Shown one piece after another: positions 59,853 through 64,000 of a DNA stretch of 64,000 nt. The translations under genes and the position numbers were made by a program. The DNA is from Bog-159 sp050008575 (GTDB taxonomy: Bacteria > Acidobacteriota > Terriglobia > Bryobacterales > Bryobacteraceae). The stretch covers positions 43,703 to 107,702 of the forward strand of contig JBEKMJ010000010.1 in assembly GCA_050008575.1 (NCBI GenBank), given 5' to 3'. The notes beneath the pieces are model-generated. The model was not told the DNA's origin, ran no database searches, and saw only the letters and a list, made by a program, of their open reading frames with translations. The stretch's first letter is position 1; each line of letters starts with the position of its first letter.

Positions 59853-62800
59853 CTAATCGGGAAGGCCGCCGGCCATAGCCAGACGGCTGAGGTGATGCGC
59901 CATCATGCGGTCCGGAAGCGTCAGCGTTTGTTGGAAATGCGCCCAGGCGGCGGCGTGCTTGCCGACTACGAGTTCCAACACGCCCGCGTTGTAAGGCGTC
60001 CCGGTTTCGGCTTGCGGCAGAGCCGCTTCCAGACGCTTGGCCCACTCCGCGTTGTCGTACCCGTCGAGTTTGCGGGCTGCTCCCCAAGCCCAGACCAAGC
60101 CGTCGCTGCCGGTGACGGCGACCACCCGGCGCCATCGCTCCTTCGCTTGCGGGGCATGGCCGCAATGCGCTTCCACCTGCCCGATCAGGTACTGCGTGCG
60201 CGGCGCATCCACGAAGGCTTCCAGGCCATCCTCTGTAAACGGCAGGCCGGCCACCGCACGGCCGAGAGCATCGACCGCGTTTATGGCGTCGCCGCACTTT
60301 CCGCCAGCGGCGTCGGACAACGCTTGCAGGATGTTCACTTCCACCCAGACTTGCCGGACATTGGTGCCGCCTTCCTCGCGCGCAAAAAACCGGTCGCGAA
60401 ACAGCGCGCGGGCGCCGTCGAATTCGCGCGCTTCGGCGCGCTCGAGCGCCAGCGCGTACACCAGTTCCCTTGGCATGTGGGGCAGATCCGGATACTGCTC
60501 CAGCGAGACGGCCAGTTCGCGCGCGGGACGCGACATAACGCTGAGCGCATCATCCACGCCTTCGTAGAGTTTGCGGTTCAGCGGGTCAACGGCAAGCCCT
60601 TCGCGAAAGGCCTTCAGCGCGCCGATGGTGTCGTGTTTCTCACGCAGCAGGGCGCATCCGATATCGGCGTGCAGCACCGGAATGGGGGCCCTGGCGTTGC
60701 GCGCGGCGGTCCATTCCGTCAAGGCGTCGTTGGTGAGTCCGCGCGCGAAATACTGCGTGCCGAGCAGGTAGCGGGCGGTCATGTCGTCGGGATTGGCTTG
60801 GACGGCGGCGCGCAACACTTCCAGGTCCTCGGCGCGGCTGGGGAAGACGTACAGCGTGGATAGCTTCTGCGCGGCCGCGTAGTCCGCCGCCGCGGATTCG
60901 CCCAGCTTGGCGCGGCAATAGCCGCGATAATAGGCGACCAATGGATGCTTTTGCGGGAGGACGGCGCCCGGCTCGGTCTCGCCGGGCGGGACTGGCGGAA
61001 AATCTCGGGCCAGCAGGTCGACGGCGGGCCGGTACAGGCCGAGGCGCATATACGTGGCGGCGATTTCGAGTACGCGCGCCGCATCGGCAGCCAGGATACT
61101 CAGCAATGCGGGATCTTTGTGCGGCCCGGCATCCCATTGCAAGAATGCACTGGGGGGCGAAACCGCTCCCTCACGGTCGTGGCTCGGCCCGGATTGGCGG
61201 CTCGTCCCGGATTGCAGGGCGCGTTTCAGGGCCGTCGTTTCTTCTTCGGCGCGCAGATCGCTCTTGCCGGCATCCAGGAACTGCAGCGCCCCTTGGCGAT
61301 CGCCTTGCCGCGCCAGAAGCTCGCCTAATTTCAGGCTGGCGGCGGCGCGCCAGGAAGGCATGCGCGCGGCGCCTTCGTAGGCCAGCCGGGCTTTGGCTGG
61401 GTCGCCCGCGCCATCGTAGGCCAAGCCGAGGTAATACGCGACTTCCGGGTCCCAGGTAGCGCGCGCCGCCGCGGATTCCAGATATTGGATGGCTTCGGCG
61501 TAACGTTGCAGACTCGCGCACAGGCGTCCGGCCGCGACGCTCAGCCCGAAGTCGCCGGGAGTGCGTTGCAGGCCGTCCTGATAAGTGCGCAGTGCGGCGG
61601 GCAAATCGCCCTGCAGTTCTTGATTCGTGCCGCTTTGGAGCGGGTCGTCTTCGGCGGGATGCGGCTGCGGTCCCGTTCTTACTTCCGGCGCGGGCGTCCA
61701 ATCGTATTCGCCTTCGGTGTGGCGCAGCAGCACCTGACCCGCCGCGTCGCGCAGCTCGAAAGTGCATGGATCGGCGGCGGCGTTTTCGATCGCGCGGGTC
61801 CAAGTTTGTTCCGGCGACAGGCTGACCCGCTCTTCCGCGAGCACGTGCGTGCCTTGTAGAATGCGGATCGACGCAGCCGCGATTTTGCGGTTGGCGTTGA
61901 AGGCCGCGGCCAACGCGCCGGCGCGGCGGCTCATGTTCAGCACACCCGCCAGGTTGGCGCGCGCGATGCCGCCGATGCCGCGCGCGGGCATCCAGTATTC
62001 GGAGAATTGGACGGTCTGGCGCGGCTCCAGGAAAGCGTACGTCTCCTGGTTGCGGAACAGGCCCGCCTGCACTTCCACGTAGGCGCTGTCGTTGTCGGAG
62101 AGCGCGCGCCGCCAGTCGCGGCCGTCGGCGTCGACGCCCCAGGACCAGATTTTCTTGGCGGGCAGCTCGGCGTAGCCGGCGTAATGCACCGTGCCGGAAT
62201 TGGTGTCGGGACGCCAGACGCCCATGAACGGCTCGCGGCTGCCGTGCACGAAGCGCGAAACCGGGCCGGCGGTCTGGTTGGCGACGAGGCTGAGATCTTT
62301 GCCGGTGGAATCGACCGGCCAGGTATCGATATCAGTGAAGCCATGGCTGGCCGTGAAACGCATTGGGTAGTAAATGCGCGAATCGTCCTTCACCTCGATG
62401 CCCGCGTTGTTCCACCAGTAGAAGCGATGGCGCACGTCGCTGCGATTGTTCAGTGTGACATGCTCTTCCAGAACCGTGCTACCGGGGCGCAGGCGCAGCT
62501 CGACCAGCCATTCCATGCCGTACACGCGGTCGATGTTGCCCACCCAGACCGAGGCGCTGCCGTCGGCATGCCTGGCGAAACTAAACGGCACGGGCGACAT
62601 GGAGACCCAGTTGTGGGAAACCGGAAAATTGAATTCGATGCCGAAGGCCGCCCAAGCGCCGCGATATCCGATGTTGGCCTTCTTGAGCGACGGGTTGGCA
62701 TAGAACATGGGCTGGCCGTTGAGCTTGTCGATGCAGGTGTAGAGGTGGCCGCCGATATCGGGGAGGACGGAGCATTTCAGATATTCGTTCTCCAGATAGA

Positions 62801-63023
62801 CGGCGCGCCAGTCGTGCGGGACGCGCTGGTTGGTGAGGTTTTCGCGCAGGGTGTAAGGGTAGTTGAAGCGGCCTGTGGAGAAGGCGTCGAAGGGCGGGTT
62901 GGGATCGGGCGCACCTTCTTCGTAAGTGGGTAGAGTGAGCGTGGATTGCCAGACCCGGACTTGGGCGTGGGCGAGTGGGAGGCTAAGTAGAAGTATGACG
63001 ATATAAGTGCGCATTGTATTCAT
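59853..63023 (-). CDS. Secreted DUF5107 domain protein with TPR repeats
   Basis: 1056 residues from the ATG at 63023, chosen because MNTMRTYIVILLLSLPLAHA is a signal peptide; longer in-frame extensions cross the toxin gene. Residues about 20-400 (ENEYLKCSVLPDIGGHLYTC, YRGAWAAFGIEFNFPVSHNW, EEHVTLNNRSDVRHRFYWWN, GVWRPDTNSGTVHYAGYAEL) match DUF5107, a galactose-mutarotase-like fold. The rest is TPR (LGLAYDGAGDPAKARLAYEG; RYLLGTQYFARGLTNDALTE). Domain order is as known in acidobacteria. It may bind or process oligosaccharides; no catalytic role is known. Confidence 0.9.
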   Translation of the reverse strand: MNTMRTYIVILLLSLPLAHAQVRVWQSTLTLPTYEEGAPDPNPPFDAFSTGRFNYPYTLRENLTNQRVPHDWRAVYLENEYLKCSVLPDIGGHLYTCIDKLNGQPMFYANPSLKKANIGYRGAWAAFGIEFNFPVSHNWVSMSPVPFSFARHADGSASVWVGNIDRVYGMEWLVELRLRPGSTVLEEHVTLNNRSDVRHRFYWWNNAGIEVKDDSRIYYPMRFTASHGFTDIDTWPVDSTGKDLSLVANQTAGPVSRFVHGSREPFMGVWRPDTNSGTVHYAGYAELPAKKIWSWGVDADGRDWRRALSDNDSAYVEVQAGLFRNQETYAFLEPRQTVQFSEYWMPARGIGGIARANLAGVLNMSRRAGALAAAFNANRKIAAASIRILQGTHVLAEERVSLSPEQTWTRAIENAAADPCTFELRDAAGQVLLRHTEGEYDWTPAPEVRTGPQPHPAEDDPLQSGTNQELQGDLPAALRTYQDGLQRTPGDFGLSVAAGRLCASLQRYAEAIQYLESAAARATWDPEVAYYLGLAYDGAGDPAKARLAYEGAARMPSWRAAASLKLGELLARQGDRQGALQFLDAGKSDLRAEEETTALKRALQSGTSRQSGPSHDREGAVSPPSAFLQWDAGPHKDPALLSILAADAARVLEIAATYMRLGLYRPAVDLLARDFPPVPPGETEPGAVLPQKHPLVAYYRGYCRAKLGESAAADYAAAQKLSTLYVFPSRAEDLEVLRAAVQANPDDMTARYLLGTQYFARGLTNDALTEWTAARNARAPIPVLHADIGCALLREKHDTIGALKAFREGLAVDPLNRKLYEGVDDALSVMSRPARELAVSLEQYPDLPHMPRELVYALALERAEAREFDGARALFRDRFFAREEGGTNVRQVWVEVNILQALSDAAGGKCGDAINAVDALGRAVAGLPFTEDGLEAFVDAPRTQYLIGQVEAHCGHAPQAKERWRRVVAVTGSDGLVWAWGAARKLDGYDNAEWAKRLEAALPQAETGTPYNAGVLELVVGKHAAAWAHFQQTLTLPDRMMAHHLSRLAMAGGLPD

Positions 63024-63045
63024 CTGCGTCGCTTCGCGGCCGGAC

Positions 63046-63366
63046 TCACACGTGGATCTCCGCCGGCTCCCTGGCCCCGTGCCGGATTGCGAGCATGGCG
63101 ACAAGTTGCCTGTGTTCATCGATCTCATAGATCGCGCGGTAGACATGCGGCCTTTTGCCGTAAAGCAAATGGCGCAGTGGCCGCCTGGACCGCCCGGCCT
63201 CGGGAGCCACGGGACGCCGGTAAGGAGAGCGTTCCAAGCTGTAAATAATTTCCTCAAGCCTGTTATACCAACGGGCAGCCGCGGGCGAGTCGGTAGCATG
63301 CTTCTCGATATAAAGAACGTTGAGGTCGCGTGCGGCCCTCTCGGTGAGTTCAACGCGGTATGTCAT
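63046..63366 (-). CDS. RelE/ParE-family toxin
   Basis: 106 residues from the ATG at 63366. YRVELTERAARDLNVLYIEK, WYNRLEEIIYSLERSP, LLYGKRPHVYRAIYEID and VAMLAIRHGAR match type II RelE/ParE toxins, which cleave ribosome-bound mRNA or poison gyrase. Overlaps the antitoxin gene by 17 nt. It may be active: the Arg- and His-containing C-terminal strand typical of the family is intact. Confidence 0.88.
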   Translation of the reverse strand: MTYRVELTERAARDLNVLYIEKHATDSPAAARWYNRLEEIIYSLERSPYRRPVAPEAGRSRRPLRHLLYGKRPHVYRAIYEIDEHRQLVAMLAIRHGAREPAEIHV

Positions 63367-63640
63367 GTCGCCGGCGGATCTCGTTGAGGACTCCTCGTGC
63401 CGGCCGGGTACGGCCGTTGGCGGCATCCTCCAGTCCCTGACGGATGGCCTCATGCACGTCGGCACGGGCGGCGATGTCCAGCAGGCGTTGGTAGGCCGTG
63501 GCGTCCTGCACGATGGCGGCGGCCTTGCCTTTTACGGTAAGCACCACGGGCCGTTTGCTCTTCCTGAGGTGCTTCATGAATTCGCCCGAACGGCGGCGGA
63601 AAGTCGTCAACGACTGGATATCTTTGGTGATGTCGAGCAT
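63350..63640 (-). CDS. Phd/YefM-family antitoxin
   Basis: 96 residues. ITKDIQSLTTFRRRSGEFMK, SKRPVVLTVKGKAAAIVQDA and a C-terminal helix rich in Arg/Glu fit Phd/YefM antitoxins that bind DNA with the N-terminal part and block the toxin with the C-terminal part. Antitoxin first, toxin second with overlap, the usual order, allowing autorepression. A 121-bp gap upstream, up to the divergent transporter, should hold the operator; none is obvious. Confidence 0.9.
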   Translation of the reverse strand: MLDITKDIQSLTTFRRRSGEFMKHLRKSKRPVVLTVKGKAAAIVQDATAYQRLLDIAARADVHEAIRQGLEDAANGRTRPARGVLNEIRRRHDIPR

Positions 63641-63761
63641 GCCACGCGGACCTCGCCTGAATATAGCACCTTTTTGGGTGCTGCCGGAATATCCCGCGAT
63701 TCGCCTCCCCGCCCGATCCGCCGGGCGATATACTCCTTATTCCCGGAGAATCCAATCCGCT

Positions 63762-64000
63762 ATGCGACTGCGCACGCTTCCCGTATTTCTGGCCTTTCTG
63801 GCGATGGGCTTCGCCGATGCCGTGGGGCCATTCGTGAGCCTGGCCAAGAACGAGTTCCACCTCAGCAACGCGGTGGCCTCGCTCATCCCTTTCGTGGGAT
63901 TCGTGATGTTCGGGTTGCTCTCGATTCCCGTGGGCGTCTTTCAGGACCGGCGCGGCAAGAAGTTCGTGCTGATGTTGGGACTGTTGGTGGCCTTGGTCGG
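63762..64000 (+). CDS. MFS transporter (FucP-like), 3' end outside the window
   Basis: 79 residues from the ATG at 63762. LPVFLAFLAMGFADAVGPFV and VASLIPFVGFVMFGLLSIPV are the first two membrane helices, and GVFQDRRGKKFVL is the loop 2-3 signature (GxxxDRxGRK) of the major facilitator superfamily. The wording resembles the FHS/FucP sugar-proton symporters (inference from the fragment only). The alpha-L-fucosidase at the other end of the window fits such use but is far away. Confidence 0.78.
   Translation, partial: MRLRTLPVFLAFLAMGFADAVGPFVSLAKNEFHLSNAVASLIPFVGFVMFGLLSIPVGVFQDRRGKKFVLMLGLLVALV

Noticed and set aside
59853..63353. Longer N-terminus for the DUF5107 protein
   Set aside because: The extra residues overlap the toxin gene on the same strand and carry no domain, whereas the ATG at 63023 begins a clear signal peptide.

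Overview
The window looks like a chromosomal segment of a soil acidobacterium of the Solibacter/Bryobacter type. This is inferred from high G+C, the C-terminal TIGR03437 ('Solibacter') domain at 4059-5852, four ECF sigma factor/Ser-Thr kinase pairs, large secreted low-complexity proteins, a UPF0182 membrane protein and many intergenic hairpin repeats. No phage, plasmid, complete insertion sequence, rRNA or CRISPR array was seen. One tRNA (CAT anticodon) is present.

Layout. 1-4011: the end of a secreted GH29 alpha-L-fucosidase, then a tight sugar operon of a GDP-mannose-3,5-epimerase-like enzyme, a GHMP-type sugar kinase and an RbsD/FucU mutarotase. 4059-5852: a TIGR03118+TIGR03437 secreted protein behind a perfect CRP-type palindrome. 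6091-8862: pyrR-pyrB-pyrC. 8934-9103: hairpins flanking a 26-residue membrane peptide gene with a strong ribosome site. 9267-10367: a sulfatase homologue lacking its catalytic motif. 10419-13627: tRNA-Met abutting a winged-helix/kinase/TPR protein. 13806-19005: secreted proteins and UPF0182. 19026-24689: a minus-strand operon led by a radical SAM protein whose reading frame continues through UGA to give the tail C-U-A-E-P, i.e. a likely selenoprotein, followed by a DUF1698/CmoB-like methyltransferase, a DUF3142-like lipoprotein and a large secreted protein. 24900-28014: ECF sigma, zinc-finger anti-sigma with HEAT-like tail, and two DUF4097 proteins. 28131-33152: methyltransferase, a MarR gene broken by an amber codon, small genes and the first ECF/kinase pair. 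33280-36354: FAD amine oxidase and aspartate kinase. 36488-41146: secreted proteins. 41497-54422: three further ECF/kinase modules around an FG-GAP repeat protein. 54509-59425: two paralogous secreted repeat proteins. 59853-63023: a DUF5107/TPR protein. 63046-63640: a RelE/ParE-Phd/YefM toxin-antitoxin pair. 63762 to the end: start of an MFS (FucP-like) transporter.

Themes. (1) A UGA-recoded radical SAM gene with a hairpin beginning just after the UGA and a methyltransferase starting 3 nt after the recoded end. (2) Dense ECF/kinase signalling whose kinases share a pre-kinase segment; several sigma genes have a -10 element 7 nt from the ATG, implying leaderless mRNAs, and a spaced motif TGAGGGG-N12-TTTGCGC precedes two secreted paralogues, an FG-GAP protein and one kinase. 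(3) A mosaic of short palindromic modules in nearly every larger intergenic gap, two of them carried in MITE-like elements bounded by CTAG that overlap stop codons. Family assignments come from recognising sequence motifs by eye; no database search was possible.
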